From Climacium dendroides (lineage: Eukaryota > Streptophyta > Bryopsida > Hypnales > Climaciaceae), in assembly GCA_950106755.1 (NCBI GenBank), contig OX467092.1:9858001-9922000 (forward strand): a stretch of DNA of 64,000 bases. The letters run 5' to 3'. The translations under genes and the position numbers were made by a program. Numbering within the stretch: position 1 is the first letter of the stretch; each line of letters starts with the position of its first letter. The notes beneath the pieces are model-generated. The model was not told where the DNA came from. It worked only from the letters and a program-made list of their open reading frames with translations, and did not search any database. Shown one piece after another: positions 37,351-48,952 of this stretch.

Positions 37351-38039
37351 TAGTAATACAAAATATGATTTTCCCAATCATATTTTTAAATGATATGTAA
37401 AACAATTCTTTTCAGTCATATTTTTTGATGATTTGTAAAACGACTATGTGTAGTTATACATCAACGTAATTTAGTAATTAAGTAAGAGAATCCATTTAAT
37501 TAAAAATGAATACATATGATTTCTTAAATGGGCAAAAATTAATCACATTAGAAAGTCAAATACAAGAAAAAATGTGATTTTTTTCAATAACATTTATTAG
37601 TTACTAACACAAAATATATCACAATAGCTCTTTATATATGTATATTTTCACATATTTGTAGAGCCTATATTCCAACAAAAATGTAAAGATGTTACCTCTT
37701 TTGTATTGCAAGTAGCCTTCAATAACTTCATTTCAATCTACAATGCCTACATGTATAAACAAGAAGGTTAGTTTTCAATAAATGAACAATATAATTCAAA
37801 CTTTAAAGATTTAAAGCACTACCAAATATGTAAACATGTTTAAGATAAAAAAATTTATAATCATTATATATTCAAAAATTATAAATAACCAAAAATAATA
37901 ACAATGATGATAGAGAAACTAAGAAGCAAAAAGTAGCAAAAAAAAGAAGCAAAAAATAAGTGATATTATGATTGCAAAATATGACTACAAAATATAACTA
38001 CAAAATATGACTGCAAAATATAACTACAAAATATGACTG

Positions 38040-38500
38040 CAAATTATGACTAGGAGGCAAGAAAAAGAAAAACCTAAAATAGAAGAAGAAACAAAAGTTA
38101 AAAAGCAAGAAGAAGCAAAATCTAAGATGGAAGAAGAAGCAAAATCTAAGAAGGAAAAAGGAGCAAAACTTAAGAAAGAAGAAGAAGCAAAATTTAAGAA
38201 GGAAGAAGAAGAGAAATCTAAGAGGAAGAAGAAACAAAACCTAAAAAGCAAAATTTAAAAAGCAAGCAAAAGAAAAACTTAAGAAGGAAAAATAAATAAA
38301 AGTTGAACAGCAAGAAGAAGCAAAAGCTAAATAAGAAGAAGAAGTAAACCTAAGAAGTAAGAAGGAGTAAGATCAAGTAAAAAGAAGCAAGAAGAAGAAA
38401 ACCTAAGAGGCAACAATAAACAAAACTTAAGAAGCAACAAAAACAAAGAAGAAGGAACAAAAAAGAAAGAAGAAGGGGCAAAAAGAGGAGTGACTACAAA
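38040..38500 (+). repeat. Polypurine GAAGAAGCAAAA-type repeat inside the CACTA element
   Basis: About 460 bases in which the plus strand is almost wholly A and G, built from AAGAAGAAGCAAAATCTAAG variants. The open frame 38046-38258 through it encodes only Lys/Glu repeats and is a by-product of the repeat, not a gene. Confidence 0.8.
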
Positions 38501-39388
38501 AAGTGGCGGCTAGGGTTTCAAAACCCTAATTTTGTGGCGGCTAGGGTTTCAAAATCCTAAATTAGTGGCAACTACAAAAAAATGATTTAAAAAAAATATG
38601 ACTACAAAAAAATCCTACGTGGAAAAATATGACTAGGTACTTTTTAAATATATTCCCTACTCAAATTGTTTTTGGACTGCTCTAAAAAAAATCTTACTAT
38701 TATAGAGATGTGATTGCAAAATATGACTAGAAAATATGATTGGGCATTCCCTAAATATGTTCCCTACCGTTCTCTATGAAGTATTTTGGTGTTCCTAATG
38801 GCCATATACTATACGGCCATGATGTATAAGGCTAAAATATGACTCGCAGTCATATTTGCAGTCATATTTTTTTTTACCTTCAAAAATATGACTACAAGCA
38901 GTCGCCAGTCATTCTCAGTCATAATTCTGCAGTCATAAAACACTGCCATTGTTGTAGTGCCTTCAAGGTCTTGCAAGAAATTGGAGGTAGTTGGCTAATA
39001 GTAATTAGTACTACATAAGAAGTAGTTGAACCATACTTGAAGTAAAATAGTTACATTTGGGTAATCACATTCCACCCAATGTATACAAAGAAAGGTTGAT
39101 CCAAATAAAAAAACTCTATAAAATGAATTCACAAATAGGCTCTAAAATTAATGACCAAGCTAGCAAATTTTCTTGGAAGAAATAATGAATCAACACAAAT
39201 TACTTGCAAAAGTTGATTTCTAGAAGATATAAGTAGGAAATGACATTTAAGCTATTTGGTCTGTTATTCTCTACCTCAATCAATAAAATATCACTTGAAA
39301 AGGGCCCCCCTTTCTTTTAGTAAATTCACTATTTTAATTTTACATAGGATCAACGAATTCCAAGCATGTACCCCAAAGCGTGCACTAG

Positions 39389-39496
39389 GAAATATAGATT
39401 GTAAAAGTGTATTCATCAAAACATGTTTAGCTTTAGAACAATGAAATATAGATTGTAAAAGTGTATTCATCAAAACATGTTTAGCTTTAGAACAAT
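39389..39496. repeat. Near-exact 54-base tandem duplication
   Basis: The unit starting GAAATATAGATTGTAAAAGT and ending TTTAGAACAAT occurs twice in a row, second copy from 39443, with no internal difference seen. Confidence 0.95.
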
Positions 39497-39839
39497 TAAC
39501 CCTTAAAGGATGACGTAGTGACTTTGGAAATCATCAATTTTTATAATTGTATGAAGCATTGGCTTAAAAAATTATAAAAGCACTCATTACAAGCCAAACT
39601 ACTATAGAAGACTTCTACTTTTCTTGCAAAATTCTAAGGACGAATAGTTGCTCTTACATACAAAGATCTTCTATCATCCATTGATGCAAAACATCTACCT
39701 TGACGTTTAAGGATTAAGGTAGGACATAGATCTAAAAAATTCTATCATAATTTACACTTTGACACCTTATAACTATTGCAAAAAACATTAAAACACCATT
39801 CATGGGCTTCTCCTAATCTTATTTGCAATTGTCAATGTA

Positions 39840-40120
39840 AGATAACTACACCTAAAATCATACAAATAAGCAATTTGACTTGGTTCCCATTATTGTATTG
39901 GAATTTTTTTTGTGGGGTCTTATTGGTAGTCAAAAGGGGATCCTAGAATGCATTTTTCAGACACCATGTGAATAAACTATAAATTTTTAAAGTGCTGAAA
40001 ATAAGATTTAGGGCAACCAACCATAGACTCTCATAAATAGTAGAAGTATATTTTAGGCAAGAATCTAGACTATGCGGTTTTAGAAAAAAGTCCAAATTAG
40101 TAGTTACCTTACACCTCATT
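39840..40120 (+). repeat. Dispersed repeat family E, copy 1
   Basis: Ordered blocks shared with 52000-52250: AGCAATTTGACTTGGTTCCC, TTTGTGGGGTCTTATTGGTA, TCAAAAGGGGATCC, GAATAAACTA, TTTTAGGCAAGAAT and TAGTTACCTT. Confidence 0.75.
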
Positions 40121-41486
40121 AACCCTTAAACAAAGAGCATGTGCTAATGGGAATCATCTCTTTAGCATTGTTTGAATAATTGATTTAAGAAAATCCTAAA
40201 GCACTCATTGGAAGTCAAAACTTCCCCTTTTCATGCTAAAAGTTGCACTTCTGTCCCTCACTCAAAAATTTTGTATCATTCATTATGGCTGCAGTGTTGT
40301 TGTGGGTTAATATGCAATCATGTGTTCACCTCACTTACAAAAATCTAATTTATCAATGCCATGTCATTTATGTTTGTTCTAAAATGAGTGCATGGCCTCC
40401 ATTCAAGATGACTTAAATTTTTGTCACATTGTTACAACTTACAAGTAGATCCTGTCATCAGAAACAGTAACTGTCAATTGTACGAAACTTTGCAGGGGAT
40501 AACCAGATTGCACGTGACATACACTCAAGCGGTGGACGTCATTGCAAGATATTCTGCTTGGAGATCACAGCCAAAATGCTGCCTTGGCAGGTTGATCCAG
40601 CACGGTACCAAAGTGACGGTCAGAAAGGATACGAATATAAAGACGACGAAATATATTTGAAAATATATCGCAAATACAACCTTCAGTACATCATTTGAAT
40701 ATTTGAAATATAAGAGAACAAATCGCTAGAGTATAGTACTCAAAACGTAGACCAAAGAGCTACTTAATCTGGACAATCGACGCCTAGTTCAATTGAAGCA
40801 TATATGTCGCTAGTTTCGGAAGGGAAATTCGCAGAAAAGGAACCAAAAAAAGAGACCCCATAAGACTTGCCTAAATGTACACAATTTGAACATGAGATTG
40901 CAACCCTTCCCCAAAAAATAACCCCTAAAGATTCTTGCCTAGAAATAATATTGCACAAAACCCACCCATTCTCATTGGAGTTGACATGTCCAAACAACAA
41001 AGTCTCAAAAATCTGGGAGATTAACGATGAGCTTTCGAGTTCTATTGGGATATCCCTACATCAACCGATCCTTATCCCAATCCCAGAACTGAAGCCAATC
41101 TATACTTTCAAAAGAACAAGAATTTATCACATCAATAAAGAACTAAGCTCATGGCTAACTCATCAGATCTCTGTCTACCAGAGCACGTTAAAGATATCTC
41201 ACATCATGGTACCTAAGGGAGAAAGCAAGAGCTCCTGTGTGGAATGATTGGCATTTTCTACATGAGAAAATGCCCCATTATAATCGGGTTCCTATTCTAC
41301 AGTGCCATTTCGCAATTACGTCTCCGGCGAATTTAAAAAATGAAGGAGCCAAATCACATTACCTCATACAAAGAGGCTTGTTTTGTCGTCGGACTGCAGC
41401 CCGAACCAATGTCTCTTGCGGCTAGAAGTCAAATGTCCCCAAAATTGAAAATAAAAGCGGAAATAGCGCCAACATTGTTGCAGAGC

Positions 41487-44400
41487 TCATTCGCATTTTA
41501 GTTCACGCCGCTTGAAACGCACCATCACCTTTCCTTTAATTCCCACCACCATGGCATTCCAGTCCACCTCCGGAAACGGACCTGCAAGCTCTAATTCAAA
41601 ATGTTGAAGCAGATAGCTCCATATAGTTTTGACCTGCACGCCAATCAAACCAGTCGTCAAAATTGGAAGGTGTTAGTTTCTCAAGTGTTACGTAAATATA
41701 AGCCAAGTTTCTGAGTGCTGCTCAGGGGACAATTTCCCTAAACCTCTAATACATTCTCACCGTAGGACATACACTGGGTATCCCCTAAACAGCATTCTAC
41801 CTAAACCAATAACTGCAGATATCAAGCTGATGAACATGGAAACGTGAAAGCTTCACCAACACTCATCTCCATGTAAGCCGATGCTTCTCCAAGGCAGCCA
41901 TGAAGACTTCTAAATACAGCCCAATAACTGCAGACATCGAACTCATGAACATGGAAATAAAAAGATTCACAAACAACATCCTCACCTGCATGTATGCAAA
42001 GGTCTCTCCAAGGCAGCCGTGCCGACCTCCACCGAAGGAAATGTAGGAGAACTGGCCAGCTTTCACGTCCTCTTCCTGGCCGGGGGCAAACCTATCCGGA
42101 TTGTATGTGTCTGGGTCCTTGAAAACATAGGGCAAACGATTGGCGAATGCCGGTGAGGTTCCCACGATGTGCCCCTTGGGAACCGTAAATGTTTTCCCTT
42201 CCCTACTCGTCACTTCAAAATCACGGTGGTTTTGTCGGAGAAGCATGATCAGAGGGGGATGAAGACGCAAGGCTTCCTTCATTGCTCGATGGAGTGTGCT
42301 CATCTCAGAAACTACATCATAGTCCACATGTCTGCCATGACGCCGAATGATTTCTTTCTGCTCCTCAATGACTGCAGGCATGAACTGCTTATACCTAATG
42401 AAACAAAGAGAATCTTGTAAGTTCTCATAACTGCTTACAAATCATGAAGACCATAAGCTGAAGCTCAAAGTTAGAGAAGACAACAATATTCCAACGACCT
42501 CCTTCCCTGGCCCCTAAAGAACCACGGCTTCACTGATTATTTGCCCAATTCGATTGATAATATTGTGAAATTGATAGAATTCAAATGGGTCAAATTTCAT
42601 ATCATTAGTACCAGCAATGCATGTGCTGGTGGGACAATAAATAAAAATTGAACAAGAAGAATTGTATTTGCATGATCGAAGACAGTTGCTTACTTCATCA
42701 GGTAGGCACCGGTCCAGGTAGAGGTGATGGAGCTCGTGTGCTGTCCTGCAAAGAGAGCAGCAATCAGCAACCCGGTGCATTCTTCTTCAGTAGTGCCCCG
42801 TCCCAGAGATCGGTATTTAGAGTCCATGAAAGCCTGTAGCATGTCTGGTTCAGACTTTCCCGAGGCTTTCCGCTCCTTGATGACCTTGGCAAAAAGGTCA
42901 GCAATTTCCTTCCGAGCCCTGAAACAGAGGCGCAAACTTTATTAGTCGCCTCGTAACCACAAAAGATCGAATGATCAAGTATCCATGTCTGTGGATCAAG
43001 AATACACGATCCAACACTGGAGGATCTACCGAAAAAAAATTAAATATTACAAAATTTTGAAAAAAACCCTGAAATCACTCACCTGTCACGGCGCTTGTGA
43101 GCGGGGATTGGGAGGTATGGGAACATAACACTGATGGGAAGCATTCCGTTGTCGAGGTCATGGAACAATGACGTGACTTTCTCAAGGTGACTGTTGCGAA
43201 TCTCCTGACCTAGCAAACATCGACTGGCTGTGTTGACGATGAGCTGCTCCAACTCCTCTTTCAAGTCGACTTCGCCTTCCTCCCCCCACTTGGAGAAATA
43301 CATCTGCATCACCAGAACAAAGGAGTTAACCCCACAACTGTTGTCATAAAAGAATTCAAGACTTACTCCGGTTCGATTGATCAGCGGGATAACCGCTATT
43401 GAGGGTACACCAGCCCCTCGCATGTACCCCTCAAGTACATCTAAAGAGAACCATATATACCCGGAATAGATATTTCAGCGGTGGTCTCCCTTATAAAGCA
43501 GTCCATAAATCTCCAAGTAACACTGAAAATAAGAACCAAGGATTCATGGTTTACAATCACCAATGAGATTAATCATACTGTGGAAAATACAGATCACATA
43601 GAGTAGCAAAATAATCAAAATCAAACATAAGAAAGTCCGCAGACGTCCTAATCAGAACTGCTAAAACAAACACGAAAACCAATTCGAAACCTCTTAAGCC
43701 TTTAAGAGTTAAAATGCGATGTATAAACCACATCGCAAACTTGCCTCTAAAAAACATAAACCTATAATAAGACGGTGATCTCCTCAAAAATACTGTACGG
43801 CGTCGTGGAAATACCTCAGCTTCTTCACCCATCATTTCCACGTAGCTCTTCAATCGCTTAACAGTAAGCGCTTCCGTGAAGAACCGGAACTGCTCCATGC
43901 GAACCGAGTAATCCACATCGAAAACGACCCCAGGTCCAAATGTAGGGACATTGAATTGATAAACCTAATATTCCAATAGCACAGTTATCAGAAAACCCCT
44001 CAATACACACATTTCAAGGCTAAAACTGCGCCCCTCTAAAACCGCTCTGAGACGCAGAGGTAAAAATCAGATTTTCCAATGTACCGACAGTAAACATTTC
44101 AGAGGGAACACATATTTCAAGCACTAACTCTTAAAATTCATAACTACTTCCACCAGTCCCCAAGACACGAATCAAAACAGTTGCAAATTCCGTATGCCTT
44201 CCCCAAAAAATCACACAAATTCTTTTGCGGGATACAACCCCTTCACCAGCAAGATCGGCGCTAAAAACGACGCTCTACCTCACGTTAAAACTCTCTCAAA
44301 GAAAGCCACACCATCTCCCAAAACCATAAATCAACCAAATGCACCCCAAATGTGGACATATTTAATTGATAAACCTGATATTTCAATAGCATAGTATCAG

Positions 44401-45175
44401 GAAACCCATCAAAATACACATTTCACGGCTAAAACTGCGCCGCTCCCTGACACAGCAGTAAACATCAGATTTCCCAATGTATTGACAGTAAACTTTCCAA
44501 AGCTAACACACATTTCCAGCACTAACTCCAAAAATTCATAACTACTTCCACCATTCCCCAAAACACGAATTCAAATAGCTGCAACTTCCATTTGCCTTCC
44601 AATAAAATCACAGAATTCTTTTTGGAGGCATCCCACCCTTTCAACAGCAAGGTCGGCACTTTAAAACGACGCTCCACGTCACGAGCAACTCCCCAAAGAA
44701 AGCCACACCATATCTAAACCAAATACACCCGAAATATGGCCACATTGAATCTATTTCCAATGCAATCTCATCACACAAAAAAATGTAATACAAACAAATC
44801 CCGAAAAAAGCATCACATTGAACACACACACACCTCCCGTTGGCTCAAATCAGTCTCCTGCGCCTTGAAGAAATGCGCCGACACCTCCGGCCCCAACAAA
44901 AACGTAATATTCCTCGTCAGGATCTTCACCGTGAAGACGCTTCCCAGTTGCCCATACTGCTCCTTCAGCAACGGAATCGGCCCTTTCATGAACTTCAACA
45001 ACCCGCCCACGAACGGCACCGCGTAGCCCACCAGCGGAGGCAAGTTTTGTTTCTTGCGCCGGAAGCTCATCAGCACGTACCCCAAGAGAACCGCCACTGC
45101 GAGAGATCCGAAGAAAAGAACCGCCTGCGACCTATCGAAGGACGCGGGCGCCATCGCCTCCTCCTCTGCCACCAT
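41487..45175 (-). CDS. CYP51G1: Sterol 14-alpha-demethylase (obtusifoliol 14-demethylase), CYP51
   Basis: Minus-strand exons 45175-44834, 43964-43815, 43303-43083, 42918-42694, 42394-41986 and 41633-41487 join in phase to give 497 residues, the usual CYP51 length. This P450 removes the 14-alpha methyl of obtusifoliol in plant sterol synthesis. An N-terminal anchor at about 17-38 puts it in the ER membrane. CYP51 signatures are intact: the B'-helix block FNVPTFGPGVVFD, the I-helix GQHTSS (296-301), ExxR (E353-R356) and the haem loop FGGGRHGCLG with the Cys ligand at 440 (codon 42015-42013). The C-terminus NAMVVGIKGKVMVRFKRR is typical. The start is the first ATG; an in-frame ATG 7 codons later (MAPAS) is possible. 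Two introns hold tandem duplications of exon-edge sequence (43935-44760 and 41805-42036). Confidence 0.97.
41805..42036 (-). repeat. Duplicated haem-exon end in the last CYP51 intron
   Basis: About 41805-41915 repeats 41921-42036 with divergence: AATAACTGCAGATATCAAG versus AATAACTGCAGACATCGAA, ATGAACATGGAAA twice, and CTTCTCCAAGGCAGCCATG versus CTCTCCAAGGCAGCCGTG. The intronic copy still reads as C-L-G-E-A-S-A-Y-M on the minus strand, a decayed copy of the haem-exon 3' end. Confidence 0.85.
42510..42650 (-). repeat. Dispersed repeat family A copy in a CYP51 intron
   Basis: On the minus strand it contains GTCCCACCAGCACATGCATTG, TACTAATGATATGAAATTTG, ACCCATTTGAATTCTATC, CACAATATTATCAATCGAAT and CTTTAGGGG in the family order. 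Confidence 0.65.
43935..44760 (-). repeat. 410-base tandem duplication in CYP51 intron 1
   Basis: Sequence from about 43938 recurs at about 44348 (410-base period), and the start of a third copy lies near 44732. Shared blocks include ATTGATAAACCT, GGCTAAAACTGCGCC, CATAACTACTTCCACCA, GGAAACC and AAAGAAAGCCACACCAT. The first copy begins inside exon 2 (the VYQFNVPTFG end), so the intron carries decayed exon-2 starts. Confidence 0.9.
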
Positions 45176-46364
45176 CAGTACAAAACGACTTCGAATTAGG
45201 GGTTTCAGGAAATATGAGAATGTGAGATTGTGTAGCGAAGTTTACTTATTGCGAAGGTAAAGAGGCTCGTGCTGGAGGTGCGCGACGATGGCGACGGCGA
45301 CGGCGACGCTCTGGGGTTGCGTCAGCCTGAGAAAGGCCATTCGAAAATCAGAAATGGAACGAGGAAGAGGCTGAGAAAGAAATACTCTTATCTTTCCTTG
45401 GAATTCTTTTTAATATCCTTTTCCTTTGGGGAAATTTTGGTGATTGTCTTCACTATTTCTTTTTCTTTTTATGTGTGTGTGTTTCTTTTTCTTTCTGGGG
45501 TTCCCCGGCTTACTAGACATGGCTACGGTAGTAAGTAGTAACTTACTGTTGATAACGTCCTGTCTTGTTTCTGGACGTCTGCAGGTTCTGCAGGACAGTT
45601 AACACGGGAGGAGTGAGGGTTAGAGTACGGTAGGCACTCCATTGTCATATGAAAAATTCGAATGATTTTTGGTACAGTAAGGTAGAAGTACCTATTTCGG
45701 ATAACTTAAGCATTTTAGTGTGTTTTATTTGCGAAAGTCATGGAACGTATTATTTCAGGGTGTGCAAAAATAAGGTTGCCAAAGAATGCTAAAAAAAAAT
45801 GGAATCTTTTTTCTTTTAATGAATATTTTATTGAATTTAAAAGTTGATTTTCCATCCGGATCCATTCTGGTTTCGTAGACTCACCTATTGTGGTTACCTT
45901 TGGCACTTTTTCCTAAACCAAGAAAGAAAAGAGATGATTGGGTGAGAAGGTAGCAATACAGAATCTTTCTCAATAACCAATGCATTCAATTGTTGTCCAG
46001 AATAGGTGAGTTTACGAAATCAGAATGGGGGCCTCTTTGAAATAGGTTCCTCTACCTTAAAACCTCTCTTACTGTATAGTGTTGGGACTATGCATGAAGA
46101 GAGGTTTATGCATTCGCAAAAGTGTAATAATGGCTAGTAACTGATGTGGCCTCTAACTAAACTATTGTTGAGAAAATATCTTCAAAATTGGGCCCATGTA
46201 CTAACCTCCGTCAATGCATATCATGCAATATCATGTACTAAGAGAGGATGCACTAAGAGTTTTTTAATTGTATAGACATATCCATTTCTACCAATTCTGT
46301 CCTTAGGTATGAATGGAGTACATTCTAGAAAGAAAATGTACACCGTTGGTAACCTTTCGAAGAC

Positions 46365-46575
46365 CAAGGCCATTTTTTTTGCCAAAAAACACTCAAATTT
46401 GTCATTTCTGTTGCATTCACCCAAGAAAACCAAAGAAATGATTTTAAAAAAAATCTAACCGTAGGATCTTGTACTTTATGTATTTGAGACCATGGGGTAA
46501 AAATTTCATGAAGTTTGACCATAGAAATTGGAAGATAATAACATTCAAAGTTTGAAAAAAAGGATTTTTTTAACA
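46365..46575 (+). repeat. Dispersed repeat family D, copy 2
   Basis: ACACTCAAATTTGTCATTTC, GCATTCACCCAAGAAAACC, AGGATCTTGTACTT, AAAAATTTCATGAAGTTTG and ACCATAGAAATTG match 26025-26230 in order and spacing. Confidence 0.65.
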
Positions 46576-48114
46576 TTCCAAATCGACCATGACTTTTCTA
46601 TTGCTAAGTCTTTCTAGAGGTTTGACTGAGGATGCTCTAGCAAATTAATAGATCGAGCCTTTGTTGCTATTGTACCAAATCATGAATTGTGACCATCTCC
46701 AAAGACATTACCAATCACTACAAACACAATCCCTTCTGGAGTAAATTTTAGGGGTTTTAGGGTTTTCTAGATATAGGCAGTAATACTTGAGGAAGAGGGG
46801 ATTTTGCCAAAAAATCATCAATAAAGAGGGTAGGCATTAAATTATTAACTAATGCAAGGGACTTTACTACTCAAGAAAGCGGGAGAATCTAATGTTGTAA
46901 CTTCCTAGCCAACAAATGACTATTTGCAAATTGAATTAATTAAATTCTCCCCTTTCCCATCCAAGGAGGGATTATTCCAATCTTTAAAGGGAGATGGTTT
47001 AAACCAGTGACTATTTGCAAATTGAAATAAATAAAATCCCCCCAAAATCAGTAGAAGGATTATCCTAAGTGGAGGATCCATTTAGGTTAATTAACAATGG
47101 AGCTCAATGAGGAATTTAACAAGATCCAAGAAAGGATTATTCCAATCCACAAGGAAGAATGATTTAGTCTAGTTAATAATGTTATAGAGCTCAATAAGGA
47201 ATCAAACATAAATCTTTTTAACTACAAGTTAGTAGATGTCCCCCAAAACTCTAAGCCCATAAAAATGAGCTTAAAGGCTATGTATAGTTCAATTCTCATT
47301 GAGATGCTTGATAGATGTAACTATAATTCTATTAAAATATTTACAAAAATCAACTATGATTTGCAAAGGATATGGTTTTACAAATTTTAAATTTATTAGA
47401 AGGGAATTGAGGGTTTGGGAGGACTGTTTCAAATGTTTTTAGTTTAGGAACACATTATAATATTTAAATTATAATAAATATTATTTTAAATAATAAAAAA
47501 AAATTCAAAAAAATTCAAGATAATATTAATTAATTAATATTATTTGATGTGACATGGGTAGGACCATGTCAAATTGTTGATTTGGTAGAGTTCATGTAGT
47601 TTCTTGCAATCCAAAAATTTATAGAAACTTATAGTTTTCTTTTGCTTTGAAACATCTTTTAATGGGAGGAATAGTTGAATCTAAAGATTGGAATTAAGGG
47701 TGAGTATTCATCAACCAATTATGACAATATTGTTCTATGAGTTTCATGGGATGGATAAGAGATAAATTTCAAAACAATTTGGGATGAAAATTGAAAGTGA
47801 TAGATGAAGCAACAAATTGTCAATTCAAATTTAGAATTGTCATATGAGTTTGGAAAGATGGATGTACTATAGACTTGTTGGATGACTGCACAAAAAATTG
47901 GATGAAATTATGGTTCTATAAATGAATTTTGTATTGTAGTGGATTAATTTGCAAAATGATGGATGAATATAAAGAATAACAAATAGATTTTAAATTAGAT
48001 GGATATAATTGCCAAAGTGGTGATTGATGTTTGAATGAATGCTTGAAATTAGATGAATAAAATAAGGCATTAATTATATATTATTCAATTATATTGTTTA
48101 ACCCTTGAGCGTCG

Positions 48115-48290
48115 ACGCAAACGTCTGATGTTTGATGAATGACAAGGAATTCTCTTGTGTAGGACATAAATGCAACTATTCATTCTTGGAATTAAGGGTG
48201 GAAAGGGGAGATCTGTTCTCCTGTAAAGGCCAAAAATGCAACTATTCATCCTCGGAATTAGGGGTGGAAAGGGGAGATCTTCTATGGTAG
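48115..48290 (+). repeat. Repeat family G with an internal 66-base duplication
   Basis: AAATGCAACTATTCATTCTT followed by GGGTGGAAAGGGGAGATCT occurs at 48167 and again at about 48233 with few changes. The upstream GATGAATGACAAGGAATTCT is matched at the window's right end (AATGAATGACAAAGAATCTC near 63953). Confidence 0.75.
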
Positions 48291-48469
48291 TTTGACTCCC
48301 AATGAATATTTTTGTTTTTTTAAACTAGATGCGAGACTAGATGATGTCACAAGGTTCCAAAAGAGTTGATTTCCATGGTCACCAACCCGTCATTTAAGGG
48401 TTAAAAATATGTATGGAGTATATAATACTTTATGTGTCTTGAAATGATTGTCGACTTTGGATGCCATGT

Positions 48470-48645
48470 TTTTTTAAGTTTTTTTGAGTTGATCCAAAAA
48501 AACTTCCGTGTGCTTAATTTAATTTAGGTTGGGATAAATACATGCAATGATTCTAGTGATATAAAATTTGAAACCTTTTTTTGTTATATTTTTTACAATA
48601 TGACCAATGAAATTGGTTCAAAAAAATATCAAGATTGTGGACAAT
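48470..48645 (+). repeat. Dispersed repeat family A copy upstream of the cpRNP gene
   Basis: Contains TTTTTTTGAGTTGATCC, ACATGCAATGATTCTAGTGA, TATAAAATTTGAAACC, TTTTACAATATGACCAATGA and AATTGGTTCAA in family order. Confidence 0.6.
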
Positions 48646-48952
48646 CATTTCGGGATGGAGTACTAAACAAATGTATGGATGATTCATCCTAGATGAAGTA
48701 ACAAGGACTCTAACAATTCATAGGGAATGATAAGGAAATGTTAAACGAAAAGAAACGATAAAGAGACTTATGAATGAACAGAATCCGTGATGGATGAAAA
48801 AGTGAAATCCCGGAGATTCCCGCATAATGCTAGTCAGAACCCTAATTACGAAAAACAAGACACCCGCCAAATGCACACCAAATTTGCTCAGTTCCCAGAA
48901 TCACTGTGTTTGCTTTGGTTTGCTCTGTTTTTGGCGAGAAGTTTCGAGCGCG

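Larger units (their letters stand above)
36730..38959. mobile_element. Non-autonomous CACTA-type (En/Spm-like) DNA transposon, 2230 bp
   Basis: The element begins CACTACAACAAAAGCAGTGT and ends in the inverse (ACACTGCCATTGTTGTAGTG), giving 27-base terminal inverted repeats with two mismatches. Both sides are flanked by CCT (36727-36729 and 38960-38962), the 3-base target duplication expected of CACTA transposases. The 5' subterminal part (about 37019-37350) is an array of about nine units of 36-41 bases. Each unit contains an ATGACT...AGTCAT dyad, the sort of subterminal repeat to which CACTA transposases bind. The 3' end has the same ATGACTGCAG/AGTCAT words. No transposase-like reading frame is inside, so it would need a helper copy. 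Confidence 0.92.
38963..41486. other. Gene-free spacer downstream of CYP51
   Basis: No exon with family resemblance on either strand. It contains a 54-base tandem duplication (39389-39496) and one copy of repeat family E. A perfect 10-base inverted repeat with a 5-base loop (GGCATTTTCT at 41250) lies in the likely CYP51 3' untranslated region. The open frame 40867-41247 has no recognisable motif. Confidence 0.5.
45176..48952. other. CYP51 promoter and gene-free spacer up to the cpRNP gene
   Basis: The first few hundred bases are GC-rich and presumably the CYP51 5' leader and promoter. Beyond about 45.6 kb the DNA is AT-rich, with no supportable exon. It holds copies of repeat families D (46365-46575), G (48115-48290) and A (48470-48645). 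Confidence 0.5.

Noticed and set aside
38046..38258. Lys/Glu-rich open frame inside the transposon
   Set aside because: It comes from a polypurine simple repeat. No transposase motif or conserved block is visible.
38515..38570. CTAGGGTTTCAAAACCCTAA words that look telomere-like
   Set aside because: They are two short direct copies with only single TAGGGTTT/CCCTAA units, not a telomeric array.
40560..40615. GCAGGTTGATCCAGCACGG resembling the start of small-subunit rRNA
   Set aside because: Only a short word is similar (TGGTTGATCC-like) and no rRNA sequence follows on either strand.
40867..41247. 126-codon plus-strand open frame downstream of CYP51
   Set aside because: No recognisable domain, no supporting splice partners, and it overlaps the likely CYP51 3' region.
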